Shown: piece after piece, positions 49,901 through 61,165 of the stretch
How positions within the stretch are numbered: the stretch's first letter is position 1
How the letters are laid out: each line of letters opens with the position of its first letter
Origin: Vanrija pseudolonga
Taxonomy: Eukaryota; Basidiomycota; Tremellomycetes; Trichosporonales; Trichosporonaceae
Length of the DNA: 64,000 nucleotides
NCBI RefSeq assembly: GCF_020906515.1
Contig: NC_085850.1
Coordinates: forward strand, 1,612,001 to 1,676,000
Direction of reading: 5' to 3'
The notes under the pieces: model-generated
Told to the model about the DNA's origin: nothing
The model's database searches: none
The model's input: only the letters and a program-made list of their open reading frames with translations
Translations under genes and position numbers: made by a program

Positions 49901-49999
49901 GCATACCCTGGCTACCCTCCAGCGTTGGATGCCCTGCGGGAGCGCCTTCGCAATCAGCAAGACCATCTGTACTTGCCTCAGTTCCATCCGCCGCAGTAA
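46990..49999 (+). CDS. RBR E3 ubiquitin ligase, RNF216/TRIAD3-like
   Basis: RING-between-RING ligase that takes ubiquitin from E2 onto its own cysteine before transfer. Several exons. A disordered N-terminus with acidic SSDEDE and QTGD stretches precedes a coiled Lys/Glu segment. RING1 is ECGCCFDMEPLSEMVSCDEGH, LFCKTCVKSLAE; the IBR has SCPFCPYAVVIDNEAE, CLKVTCRKCKRPDHIPKRC. RING2 is RKCPKCSKPYVKEHGCNKIM, CHSCNTMSCYICQKAI, where the Cys in HGCNKI is the predicted catalytic residue. After RING2 comes YAHFDQ...KCRLWDQN, matching the HFC...CSLW element typical of RNF216 as I recall it. The Ala/Pro-rich C-terminus (last about 280 residues) is disordered. Most fungal RBRs are Itt1/Hel1-like, so this type is of interest. 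Confidence 0.88.
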
Positions 50000-50241
50000 C
50001 GCGCGTTGTGTCTCCTCCCCTGTGTGTATCTCTATAGCATGGGCTGTTCCCTGACTGGCGCGATTCGCGCCCCACCATACCATTGTACTGTGCATGAGCG
50101 GGCATATATGCATGTAGCTGTGAAGTAAGTCGCATGATGGCCTGGGTTGGCCGGAGGGATTGGCCTCCACCCAACCTCCACCGCCACCGGGTGAAAGTGA
50201 CAACACAATCCTTTCGTCAACTTGAACTCTCCCAACCCACC

Positions 50242-51029
50242 ATGTCGTCGCCATTCAACCCGCTCACAGCGCTCACACCAGGGCTGCACGCGACGCCAGG
50301 CCTCGGCGCGTCCCCAAGCGTGCCGCTGCACCCGTTCCTGCTGCCGTCGGCCTCGCCCGCCGCCGCGTCGCCGGGCACGCTGCTCGCCCTGGCAGGCAGC
50401 TACTCTGCGCCGCTCACAAACCTCAACCTGGCCGGCACGCCTGCCGCTCAGCAACAGCTGTCCATCCCGGTCCCCCTCCCTCCGCCAACAGCAGCGACAG
50501 CGACGCCGCAGACCGAGGCGGACGACACGCTCCGCGCAATCCCGGACATTGCGCGCCTGCTCGAGCGCGCCGAGGCCGTGCGCCTCGAGCTGTCCAGTCT
50601 CGAGGGGAGCGTCTTCACGTCCGGCGAGGGCGCCGAGCGTAGCGGCGGGCTCGCGAGGTTGGAAGGTGAGTGCGCTGCGTTCGTGTGCCCAGCTCACCCC
50701 ACGCAGCCCTGCAACTAGACTACGCGCAGACGCTCCTCGCGCTCATCCAGCTCGGCGGCACATACCTCGTCGGCGCGCTGCCCGTGCCCCTGTCGTCGGC
50801 GGTCCCGCCAGCAGCACCAGCAGCAGGAGCAGGAGCAGGAGCAGGGCCCGACGCTGCGCCCCCGGCGAGCACGACCCCGGCGCCGACGTCGGGCGTCGGC
50901 GCGCTCCCGACCCCCGCGCAGCTGGCTACCTTCGCCGAGGGGCGCGCGGCGGCCATGTTTGCCCGCCGGGAGGGCGTCAAGACTGCTGCCAAGGCTGTGC
51001 AGGACGTGCTGAAGGGGGCAGGGAAGTGA
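50242..51029 (+). CDS. Small Ala/Pro-rich protein of unknown function
   Basis: Not recognised. Two exons, 50242-50665 and 50707-51029, in phase, 248 residues. Pro/Ala-rich ends flank a central helical part, IPDIARLLERAEAVRLELSS and, across the junction, LEALQLDYAQTLLALIQLGG, which is likely a coiled coil or helical hairpin. A second helix at the C-terminus, FARREGVKTAAKAVQDVLKG, ends the protein. The helical parts suggest a subunit of a larger complex, but I cannot say which. Confidence 0.65.
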
Positions 51030-51464
51030 GGTCGTAGGTGGAGCAGAGTGGGAGAGAAGAGATGGACGGCGAGGCGAGGGAGAGTGCCGCGTGGGTGCGC
51101 GGAGGATGCGGGGTGACCGACCTCCATCCATCCTCGCTGTCCTCGTAATACTAGGTCGAAGACACAGCATGTATCATTTGTATCTGCTGCGGTGTGGACG
51201 CTGGGCAAGACGAGGCGGCGCTGGACGCTCGCAGTTGGGTAGTCCGACCTTCACCCCCGGGCTCATCGCTCGCTCCCCGCCTCGCGGACATACAAGCCAC
51301 ATGCATGTGGAACTAGATAGCACTAATCATGATTTATTGTCGTGTCGGCCGCGCCCGGCGACCAGTCTATGGATATAGATTGTAAAGTATGCAGTACAGG
51401 AAGTGTGTGAACAGATAAATAGTCGCAACACCAGGATACAGGTGGCAGAGGTCGTCATTCTCCT
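51030..51464. other. Convergent intergenic, no gene
   Basis: 3' flanks of the preceding plus-strand and following minus-strand genes; nothing else seen. Confidence 0.5.
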
Positions 51465-53840
51465 CTACTCCTCGGCGAAGCGGATACGACGCTCACGGTC
51501 GTCTCGGATAGGCTCCTCGTCCTCGCCCAGCGGCGTGTTGTCGGCCTCGATTTGCGAAAACTCGGCCATAATGTCAATGACCTGCGGCTTGCCGCGCAGT
51601 CGGCGCAGGCTCCTTGTGCCACTCGCCTGCGACCCACCAGCAGTGGACGCAATGCTAGGCGCCTGTGTCTTGGACTTGGCCTGGAGGACCGACACTGCAG
51701 CGGGCTTGGGAGGCTCGGAAGCCTCGGCCGGCGGGCTGCGGCGCAGAGGCGGCGTGGGGCAACGCGCGACACGAGTAACCGGCACGTCCTCCTCGTCGTC
51801 GGCGTCGCTTCCGTTCACAGGGCAAGGGAGAACAGGGGGCGACGACGACGTGACAGACTTGGCGAACAGCTCGGCCGCAGACGGAGGCTTAACTGCGGGC
51901 GGTGCCGGCGCCGGGCGGCGAACTGGAACTGGCAGGTCCGAAGGAGGAGCAGGGAACGCCGACATTGATGGCGCCGTAGTAGGAGGCATAGGGAACGACG
52001 GGAGGTCGGTCGGCGGGGCAGGGAACGAGGGCAGGTCGGAAGGAGGTGCGGGGAACGCAAAGCCGCCTGACAGCGACAGGCCCGAAAGAGCCAGGCCGGC
52101 TGCCGAGCCAAGGCTGTCTGGCTCGTCGTTCGACGAGTCGGTGACAAGAAGAGTCGACTCGGAGAATGACTTGCGGTGCTGGATAGCTCCAAGCGACGCA
52201 TTGGTGGTGATCTCCTCGGCCGACTGGGCGCGATTGAGGGCGGTGTCACCCGACTTGGTCTCCGGCTGGACTCCAGTCTTGCGACTGCCGTTCTTGTCAC
52301 GGGCCTCTGCGGCAGAGCGGGCGTGGGCGCTGAGCTTCAAGGCGAGATCCTCTGCGGTCAACGACTGATTTTCGTAGGCCGAGCGGATCGCCGGGCCGTA
52401 TCCCAGCTCCTCGGCGTTGATCAAGATGGCAGTCTTCTTGACGTGCCTGATCCACTCGGTCAACTCGCGGCTGTCCTTCATCTCCAGCAGCCACTCGTCG
52501 CCAGCCTTTGTACGGTCCTCATCTCCGAACACGATGCGGAGGACGCTGGCGCGACCATCGGCATCCATGTAGTCTTCAGCGATCGACGCAGTCGACATCC
52601 GACAGAGCGCACGACGTTCAACCTCGACGCGTGGCGCAGTCGGGTCGTACGTGCCCGTGATGCTCCGGGTGCGACGCAAGCTGGGCGATGCTGTTGCGGG
52701 CTGAGTCTGGCGCAGCGTAGAAAAGACGTGGACGTGGGCAACGGTGCGCTCGTCGTCATCGGTAGGCTGGCCCGAGACGCTGACCTTGAACGACGTGAAC
52801 ACCAAGGTGCAAGGCGTCCAGCGGACGCCAGAGGCATTGCGGATGCTGCGGTCTCCCCGAGCCGAGAGTATTGACGTCGGTGGCCGCTTGGCACCCTGGA
52901 CGCTGAGCACGGTGATAGGCTCGAGCGCGCCAACACTGGCGGGGAAGGTCGGCAGGATGGCGCTGCTGATGTCTGTGGGCGCCCACGCGGCGACTACCGG
53001 TGAGGGAGTAGGTGCCTGCTTGGGTGCCACTGTGGCCTTCTCCTTCTCGGGGAAAATGTCCCTGACCGAGGGAGGCATCGGCTGCTTGACATCGTAGTCG
53101 TAGTGGTGGTGCTTGGCGTCAAACGGCGACAAGTTGAGGTGTGGGGCCATCATCGACGCGGGTGAGTTGACGACGGGTGTGTAGGCAACGGATGACGAGA
53201 TGGAAGGGCGGGAAGCTAACGCGTGGTTAGCACCAGGGCGTAAGAGCTTGCGTAACGCCGGGGTATTTTGCCCACCTGGCCTTAGCTACTTACAAGTGTT
53301 CGAGTTCATCTTGGACAGCGACAGCGACGAGGCTTGGCTCTGCGAGTCGGTAACAAAGGACATTTTGCTGCTGCTCTGGTCGTCGCGCCATTTGCGGAGG
53401 CCCTTGACCTTGAAGGCGCCCATGAGCGACCCGCGCTTGGTGCCAGAACGGTCTCCAAACATGTCTGATGGGAGATCGAGTGTCGACCCAGATGGGACTG
53501 GAGGGAGAGGAGGAAGGAGATGAGTGCTCGAGGCAAGAGATGTTTGAGAGTCTTTGCGCGCACGGACAGAGTCCTTGCCAGACTTGAAGCTCCGCGTCGG
53601 CTTGGTCGCCTTTGTGCGCAACTTGTGCACACTGGAACCTGAGGATGATGCCGGTGGCGGTAGGGTGCTGCCGCGCGAGGAGACGGGAGTCAGCCCGGGG
53701 GCGGCGACGCCTGGCACGTCAATCTCCCCGATGGTCTCCATCAAGTCTTCGTCCGAGCCAAATGAAAGCTCGTCTTCGAGACCAAGAGACTGAACGTCGG
53801 CAGCGCTTCGACGCAAGCTGGGTCGGAGACTGGCGGGCAT
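51465..53840 (-). CDS. Large protein with PH-like domain, Pro-rich repeats
   Basis: Two exons, 53840-53294 and 53215-51465, about 765 residues. The N-terminus is Ser-rich. The middle (about residues 265-425) resembles a split pleckstrin-homology fold: WTPCTLVFTSFKVSVSGQ, AHVHVFSTL, LRIVFGDEDRTKAGDEWLLE, then the terminal helix SRELTEWIRHVKKTAILINA with the invariant Trp. Such domains bind phosphoinositides or proteins at membranes. After it comes a Pro-rich repeat of the type FPAPPSDLPS (four variants between about 52,080 and 51,930), a possible SH3/profilin ligand. The C-terminus is acidic/basic, ending RERRIRFAEE. A role in polarity or cortical signalling is inference. Confidence 0.75.
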
Positions 53841-56697
53841 CGTATGGGTGGTTTAGTCGGTTTGGGGGTAAAGTTGGCGATGACAATGCTGGTGACTTTG
53901 TCAGTGCCTGGGCATGAGGTGGGCGCGGCGGGAGACGGAGTTGTGGCAGGGGACCGGGTTGGGGGGGAAGTGGTGTGGAGGAGCAAGAATGATATGGGGA
54001 AGAGTGAAGAAGTGAGTATCGAGCTCGCGCACGATGCTTTCAACAAGAAGGCGACGCGCTTGTCGCACCTCAAAGGAACGACGCGCGAGATCTTCTTTAG
54101 TCGTCGGGTGGTGAGCAGCATGCCGTGTTCGCCCCCTACGCTACCGACTGCCGCGCGCCAACCTCGGCCTCTGACGGTGCTGCCGCCGCCGCCGCTGCCG
54201 CGCTGCGCCGAAATGAATTGATTTCAACTCAGGTGCACCAATTGGGCTTTGCGGGGGGTGCAGCAGCAGCAGAGGCCTGTCTAAAAGAACGCGGGTAGGT
54301 AGATCGAGATTATCAGCCAGTCCATGCCAGCAGCGCATGCAGCGGTGCCGAGGATGCACGCGTGGACGGGTTTCGGTGGTGGTATGGTAACTAAGGGTTC
54401 GGGGAAGGGAGGCGGCTCCCGAGACGAACGACGCACCTCTAGTGGTAGGGACCGGCTCGTGGTTTCCAAGTAGTACAACTATGCGAATGACGAGGGAGGC
54501 GTCAGACGGGGATGGCAGTCAAGTCCTGGGCTTCGGTCGGTAGTCTAGTACGGCGGTTTAAAAAACTTGGGGGCCGTGGACTTGGTTGTTCTGGCTGGCT
54601 GGTTGATGCGAGGGGTGGGCGACAAGGAGTGAGACAGGCCGGGTGGGGAGGTCCCGCGTCGAGCCGTGTAAGCCTGTGGCGTTGTAGTAGCGTGGGTCGG
54701 GATGGCGAGGGAGGCGGCAGCCGGTGGCAGGCGGGGTAAAGAATAATAAGACTGACGATGGAGAGAGGAGTTGGTGAGATGGATGTTGTGATGGAGCGAT
54801 GGAGACGACGACGGCGGATGCCTGGTAACTGTTGCTGCTGCTGCCTGTGCTCAAACGGCCTGTGAGGATCGGCGACAACAGTGCAACAATGCATCTTCAG
54901 TGCGTGGGCCGCCGTTCGGCCGTCCCTGGTAACAGCCCTGGCAAAAAGCCTACTGCCCCTCTCTCCTTGCTCCTTTGTCCCCCCGGCCTCTGTTTAAGCC
55001 TGCTCTCCAACATGTTCCCCCTGCTACGAAACCTTTTTTTCTTTCTTGTTACACAACCAGACCACATGGCGACATAAAAAAGTACACGGCTTGTGAGCTT
55101 GAGCCAGTAGGCTGTTGCTGGTTGTGCCTGTTTGTGTCGTCGTCCCTCTCTACGAACCTGGTCTTGGTCCCTGGCAGAACTTGTCTTCGCCGTCGTCCGC
55201 CATCAGCCGTCGTCGGGCAGTGCGGGCGGGCCTCGTGCGTGCCCCGGGCCGAAGCGAAGCTGGACAAGGCCTGTTTCCGCCCTGGCCAAGGCACAGTGCA
55301 TCCTTTGCTCCGGGCCAGACGCCGCGGCAACGACGGGGCTAACAGCGTCACTCTGACTCATGAGGTACATGCCGGGGGTGGGGGCATGAGTGCAGAGCCG
55401 ACGAGCAGAGAGGTCACAGTGGATCTCGCGCATTGAAGCAACAGAACTGCATTGAGAGCATTCAGTGACTCCTTTCTTCCCTCTTTGACAACGCACGACG
55501 CGTGGACCCCTCTGCTTGTTCGATCGTCTGCCGTATGACGCGACTTGCCCGTTGATGCATACCTCTCTGCCGTCCCCCACAAGCGCCCACCCCATACCTC
55601 CCCTCCTCGTCGTCGTCTCGGTCGAACGGCATCTTCGCCTACCGCTGCCATGTAGCCTTCAGGAACGGGACCAGCGCCACTGCGGAGATTTTCTCAGTCA
55701 CCAAGCTTTGGCTCTGGACGTAACTAGTCCGGTGGTGGTGACAACGGCGCGCCCGACAATGCCACGCTACGGCCAATGCTTGATGTGCAGCACACTGAAG
55801 GCAAGGGAGGGAGGTGCTAGTTTATGTTCGTTGTGCGGTGTGTGCCCAGGCCAGGCTGGCCAGCCAGCCTGGAGCAGAACAGTGCCTGGAGGGTCATCCT
55901 CGACAAGGATACCATTCTATTTCGAGGGTCAGGCAGTGTCAGAGCACAGTCAAACCCCGTTGTCCTGTCGTCGTCGAGCACACGGCCACGGTCCAAGCCC
56001 GAGATCTTTGGACACTGGCAGACCTGATTGATCCACTTGAAACAACGCGTCGCACCAGCAGTCGCCTGCCTCGCAGCAAGCTAGGTAGCAGCGTGGCGCG
56101 CTACCAAGCGACGATGCCCTACCGCAGCGCGGGGGATCACCGCAAGGATGAGCTGCGCAACCTGCAGTCTCCTACAATCAGGCAGTGCACTCACCTCGAG
56201 CCCTAGTGTTCTCTCTGTTCTGTGCGGGCCTGAACGTGGCGTCTGTGCCTCTCTGCCTGTTCGGCTCGGTCGGTCGCATGCACACACACCAGCATTCTGG
56301 GGCACTGGACAACAACCGCGACGCTTCTCTCGTCATGGGCTACAATGCGCCGGCCAAACCTTGTCCCATTACGTGTCAGCTTCCGGGATGTCACCTGGAA
56401 GCGGGCAGGCAGCGCACCAGCGGGTGCCCCGTCCAAATGGACGGGTTGGCTACGTTATTGCGTCACCTCGTCTCCCTGCCATGTCGTTAGACAGGGAATG
56501 CCTGCAGCCACGGCCCGCGTCGTTAATTCCGACCCGCGGCGCACCCGCGCTGGCGGCCGGCGCTGGCTGGCTGGTTATACTGCTGAACTGAAAGAAATAT
56601 AGACTGAAACGTTGGCACGCTGGGTTGATTACTTGGTTTACATATCGATCAGGGAGACGACCCTCTCTAGTGTTTGTGTACAATGCACAATGCACGC
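53841..56697. other. 2.9 kb gene-free region, largest in the window
   Basis: No coding gene supported on either strand. Part near 53841-54500 is promoter/leader of the PH-like gene (minus). The rest has scattered short frames without domains or consistent splice sites, G/C-skewed patches and CCAGCCTGG-type inverted repeats near 55850-55880. It could hold non-coding RNA, which sequence alone cannot show. Confidence 0.45.
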
Positions 56698-58006
56698 CTA
56701 CCACCCAATGCGCACCACGGCCCGGCCGACGCCGCGCACCCAGTCGTGCACGCGCGTCGTCCAGCCACCGAGCTCCTCAACCCGCGCCACAAAGCTGTCC
56801 AGTCCGCCGCCGACGCCAAAGTAGAGCACCTGGGTGTGTGAGCAGTCTTGTCGCAAGCTTCTACCCACCTTGGCAGCAACTAGGATCACAGGGTCAGAGA
56901 CCACGAGCGGCTCCTTGCTCCAGTCGCCGACGCTGAGGGCCTCGAGCGAGTCCTCGAGTGCCACTGGCTTGGCCTTTGCCGCACCAGGTGCCACAGATCC
57001 GCGGAGGACGTCGATAAGCGGGCCGACGCTCTCCTCGGCATAAATTGTCTCGGCAGTAAGCACAAGGTTGTACTTGGCCTCGCCGGCCAAGTCGACCGCC
57101 ATGCCCGACCAGTCGCCGTACGTGAACACAAGGTCGATACCGCGCTCCTCGAGCAGGGCGGTGAACGCCTCGACCAGTGCGGGGGTCACGTCTAGTGTGC
57201 CGGCGCGGGTGGGGTCGAACGGCCGGCGTGGCGCCTCGTCATCGTCATCATCCTCCTCGTCCTCGTCGGCAGCAGTCTCGGCCGCCGCACGCGCCGAGGC
57301 GGGCAGCGACGGCAGTGCGGCGAGCACGAGGTTGGGCAGCGTGACAAGCGAGAGCACGGGCAGGTTGTAGTCCTGCAGGTGGAGCGTGGTGCGCGTGGTG
57401 CTGGCCTCGGGCGAGGCGAGGAGCGAGCGCAGCAAGTAGGCGGATGGGAGGCCCGTGCCACAGCCGACCTCGAGCACACGCGCCCCGCGCACCCACCTGC
57501 CCACGTCGGCCTCCTCGCTCCCGGCCGCGGCCTTGCCCTTGCCGGAGCGCCCGCTGCCCACTCCCCGCGCGATGACCTCGACGAGGTCCACGCCGCCCTC
57601 CCAGCTCTTCAGGCCGCCCTCGTACGTGCCGGGGATGAGGTCGGTGTCGGCGTCGACATACGCCTCGGACGCGGCCTCGCCCTGCGCGAGCTGGAAGCGC
57701 GCGTCGTACAGGTCGCGACGGAGGAGCGGGGCGCCGCCCAGCGGGTGCGCGAGGGGCGAGTAGGAGAAGTTTTCTGGGAGCGTTGCGAGCTGTGTGTGTT
57801 AGAACTGTGCAGGAATGAGGTACACACCAGGTCGGTGAGCGAGATGCGCTTGCTTGGCTGTGGAGGTGCGCGCGGGGTCGAGGAGGAGGCTGCCGAGACA
57901 GACTTGTCGGCGCTGGGCGCGACGACAACCGTGTCGTCCTCGTCGTCCTGGCGGGTCAGGTTTGCTCGCGCTGCACACCCACAATGTTGAAGGAGAACTT
58001 GAACAT
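56698..58006 (-). CDS. HPM1: Protein-histidine N-methyltransferase Hpm1 (METTL18 type)
   Basis: Class I AdoMet-dependent methyltransferase; yeast Hpm1 modifies a histidine of ribosomal protein Rpl3. Four exons, 58006-57983, 57947-57828, 57789-56869 and 56829-56698, give 398 residues. The start MFKFSFNI is followed by an acidic patch; the family segment IPGTYEGGLKSWEGGVDLVE is present. Motif I is ARVLEVGCGTGLPSAYLL, then LHLQDYNLPVLSLVTLPN and FTYGDWSGM, NLVLTAETIY. The final intron (56830-56868) is 39 nt with no stop in frame, so retention would add 13 residues between AAK and VLYFGV. An acidic DEDEEDDDDDE insert is extra compared with yeast. Divergent from the 58221 gene. Confidence 0.9.
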
Positions 58007-58220
58007 GTTTGCGAGCTCTGCAGTGCAATGTTGACAAGCTGCTCTGTGCCCATCTCTTAACTTTTGTCCATCCTCTGATCCACCTCCACCTCGTCATGAC
58101 GGCCGTCTGAATATTTTCCTCCACCTTTTCGGCATTGATCCCGAGATTTCAACATCAGCTGGGTGGCCAACCGGCCACTATCAACGTTACGACGACCACA
58201 TCAACGCCAACAACAACAGC
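58007..58220. promoter_or_regulatory. 214-base bidirectional promoter, HPM1 / basic coiled protein
   Basis: Two start codons face away from each other across 214 bases. Both proteins look tied to ribosome function, so coordinated expression is plausible. No TATA box is evident. Confidence 0.55.
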
Positions 58221-59076
58221 ATGGGGCACAAGCGTGGGTGGAATCTCCAGCGGCTTCGCTGACGAGCAACAGGCGCGAAGAAATCCGTGCGCGATGCCGA
58301 CCGCGCGGCCAAGTGGGTCACTGGGTCATCGCACGCTACTAACCCTCAACAGAGGCTTCAACCATGCGCCGTCCGCCTCGACACGCGACGACACGCCCAA
58401 GGGCGCGATGCGCATCTTCAACGCGGCCAAGGTCCAGGCTGCTTTCCGCGCGCGCGGTGGCACGAACAGCGAGGACACGGGCGAGCGCGGGCCGAAGCGC
58501 AAGCGCGACGCCGGCGGCAACGACGAGCCAGCAGCACCCAAGCCCAAGGCGAAGAAGGCCGACCTGCCCAAGATCGGCGAGCACGAGTCGCTGGGCGAGT
58601 ACAACCGCCGCGTGGAGGCTACCTTGCGTGGCGGGGTGAGCTCGGCCATCAAGGCGGCCGCATCGGCCAAGGGGCAGGCGGTGCGCGACTTCAAGGCTGC
58701 GAAGAAGGCGCGCAAGGAGGCCGCGCAGGGCAAGACGGCCCACGAGGATGAAGAGCAAGAGCTCAAGCCCAACCGCCCGGCAAAGGAGTTTGAGGAGGCA
58801 CCGCAGCGCAAGCGGCTCAACGACGTCGCGCAGGCGCCGCCCGCGCTCCCGCGCATGCGGGCAGCCGTCAAGGCTGGCGCTGGTGCCGGGGGCTCGGCGT
58901 GGGCCGCGGCTGGCGGCAGCCGCACGCCGCTCAACGCCGGCCAGAAGCGTCTTATGGAGGTCGAGCGTGAGCGTGTCATTGCGCAGTATCGCGAGATTAA
59001 GGCGCGCAAGGAGGCGGATAAGGAGGCGGAGCGTGCGGCCGCGGCGGCGCCAAAGAAGGGCGGTAAGAGCAAGTAG
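58221..59076 (+). CDS. Basic Lys/Ala-rich protein, probably nucleolar
   Basis: Three exons, 58221-58233, 58273-58312 and 58353-59076, give 258 residues starting MGHKRAKKSVRDADRAAKRGFNHAP. The start is chosen because the two tiny introns around it have good signals (GTGGGT...CTGACGAGCAACAG; GTGGGT...CTAACCCTCAACAG) and the spliced N-terminus is basic and coherent; the longer unspliced frame from 58135 is weaker. Lys/Arg-rich stretches (GPKRKRDAG) fit nuclear or nucleolar signals. Segments LPKIGEHESLGEYNRRVEAT and GQKRLMEVERERVIAQYREIK are likely coiled. It resembles CCDC137-like ribosome-biogenesis proteins in style only. Confidence 0.75.
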
Positions 59077-59375
59077 ACTGTTGTATCATAGCACACGTTG
59101 GCAGCATTCAGCATTGTGGGAGTCGAGTTGCGCACATGGGACATCACGACAGCATCGCACATCATGTCAGTGACGCATATTGTGTCAGCCACGGCCACGG
59201 ACGTTCACCTCCCACCCAGCCCTCAACCTCCACCCTCGCCTCGCCCGCCGCGACTCCCTCTGTTGCAAAGCTTCATGTTGTACTGTGTACAATGCGCTTG
59301 ATCTCCGGCGCCTATGTGCTGTCGGCGCCGTCCATATCTCCCTGCATCTAACCGACGACGGCAAGCTTGCCGTAC

Positions 59376-60283
59376 TTAGTCGAGCTGGTCGGCAGCGACC
59401 TCGTCCTTCTTCTCGGCCTCGTCAAAGTTCTCCACCAGGTCGGGGATCTCGTCGTCGTCACCGGCGACCTCACCCTCCTTCTTCTCGCCAGAGGCAGCAG
59501 CCTGGCGGGCGGTAAGGGTCTGGTAAGACTCGGCCAGGCGACGGAGGTTGGCGAGCGAGTCGGGGCCAAGCTGGTTGAGGATACCGGGGACGAGCTCGGT
59601 AAGCTCCTTGGTCTGGCCCTGGCCGTAGATGGCGAGGGTGTTGGAGGGGAGGGCAGCGTGGACAGCGACTGGCCGTCGTTAGCATCTGTGTTCGAAGACA
59701 AGTCTCCACCACCACACTCACCCTTGGGGGCAGCGAAGTGAAGCACGTTGCCGTCCTCCTTGAACATGTTGACCTCCTCAACACCGGTGATGGGCTGGAC
59801 ACCAAGCTTCTTGAGAGCAGCCTGGAGCTTGCGGTCGTCACCCTGCGAGGCAGTCACCGACTTCTTGACGACCTTGCGGCGGGGGGTACCCTTGCCACCT
59901 GTGTGTGGGCAATGTGCAGCAGATGGGAACAAGTACGAGCCAGGGTCGAAATGGTCGAAATGACGAAAGGGACAAGAGCACGTCAGCGACTGATACACGA
60001 CGTTGGACGCCTCTTTCGCGGTGAACAACAGCATCGGCTGGATGGAGGCTTGCGCGCATCACGCCTCGCCCTCGTCGCACCAAACTGGTGACAGTCGACT
60101 TTTTGGTCGTGTGCACAGGCCAGAGATCTCAGGCAATCCACCATCCGCCGGCTTGTCTTTCCTGCCTCCTTTTGTCTTCCCTCTGCTCCTCTCGACACCG
60201 GCAGCACCGCCAGTACTCTCAAGTGATCTGTACGCACCGATGCGGACCTGAGCCTGGAGCTTGGCGATCTTCTCCTTGTCCAT
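59376..60283 (-). CDS. EGD1: Nascent polypeptide-associated complex subunit beta (Egd1/BTF3)
   Basis: Ribosome-bound chaperone subunit that with NAC-alpha contacts nascent chains at the exit tunnel. Three exons, 60283-60238, 59898-59722 and about 59669-59376, give 171 residues. Seen: [30 protein letters not shown] (the ribosome-binding RRK motif), [20 protein letters not shown], then the NAC domain with [20 protein letters not shown] and [13 protein letters not shown]. The tail is acidic ([16 protein letters not shown]). The first intron is unusually long for this window (about 339 nt), as common in highly expressed ribosome-linked genes. Confidence 0.96.
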
Positions 60284-61165
60284 GTTGATGTTGAGGACTG
60301 CTGGGCGAAAGTTGGGGCGCCGGTGGAGGTGTGTAGCGTTTTGTGACAATGGCAAGCGAGCACAGCCAGTGATGGGAAATGGTCCGCAATACGGGGATCG
60401 GCGTGTGCGAGCGTTGGTGAGCGAGTTGCAAGTGCAGTCGCAAGTGATGATGAATGGAATGTGGGAGTGGAAAAGAAACCGGTCGAAGGGGGGGGTAACG
60501 AAGTAGCCGATGTCGATGGTGAGCAAAAGGGGAAGAGCAGGTCAGCGACTGTTGCCAGGTTGGGGTAGGGGGCTTTGCGCAGTGTGCTGGGGACTGCGTG
60601 TCCAAGTGATGGCACGCACCTGAAGGCCGGTTTTGATGAGTAGAAGGTGGGGATAAGATAACACGAGGCTGGGCTGGGATGTCGAGGTTGTCGGTGGTGG
60701 TGGTGAGCCGGCCAGAGTGCGTGCTGGCTGGCATCCACTGGCTGGCTGGCAGGTTGGCAGGCAGGGTGCTGCTGCTGCATGCTGGCTGGCTGGGTGGGCC
60801 TGGCTGGGTGACGGCTCCTCCTGGCTGACATTGCTGCAGTGTGGCCCGAAGGTGTGGAGTCTCGCCTGGGTGAAGCGGGATCAAAACTCCACAGTGGGAC
60901 CGGCGAAATAGGACCGGCTGTCGTTGTGGCACTTGTCCACGCGAGTGCTTTTACATCCGTTCGTCATCGCCCATCCGCCAGTCCCTACTGATTACTCGCG
61001 CCGGTCCCATCAGACAAGTCGTCGCGCAGGCTAGGACCAAAACATTGCCGCATAGACACCACACACTCTGCCCACTCTTGTTATCCCTCCGACGGCTATC
61101 CGCCTCCTTCTTCCCCACATCTCTCCTCTCCACCAGCGAGCAGCGGTCGGCTCGCGCAGCTAAAC
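60284..61165. promoter_or_regulatory. Divergent promoter region, EGD1 and securin candidate
   Basis: 882 bases, no coding gene. It contains GGCTGGCTGGC runs near 60715-60805 and a pyrimidine-rich leader (61060-61150) just before the plus-strand ATG. Confidence 0.5.

Noticed and set aside
55516-56206. Plus-strand frames of 130-171 residues in the large gap
   Set aside because: Low-information Ser/Pro/Arg sequence without splice sites or recognisable features.
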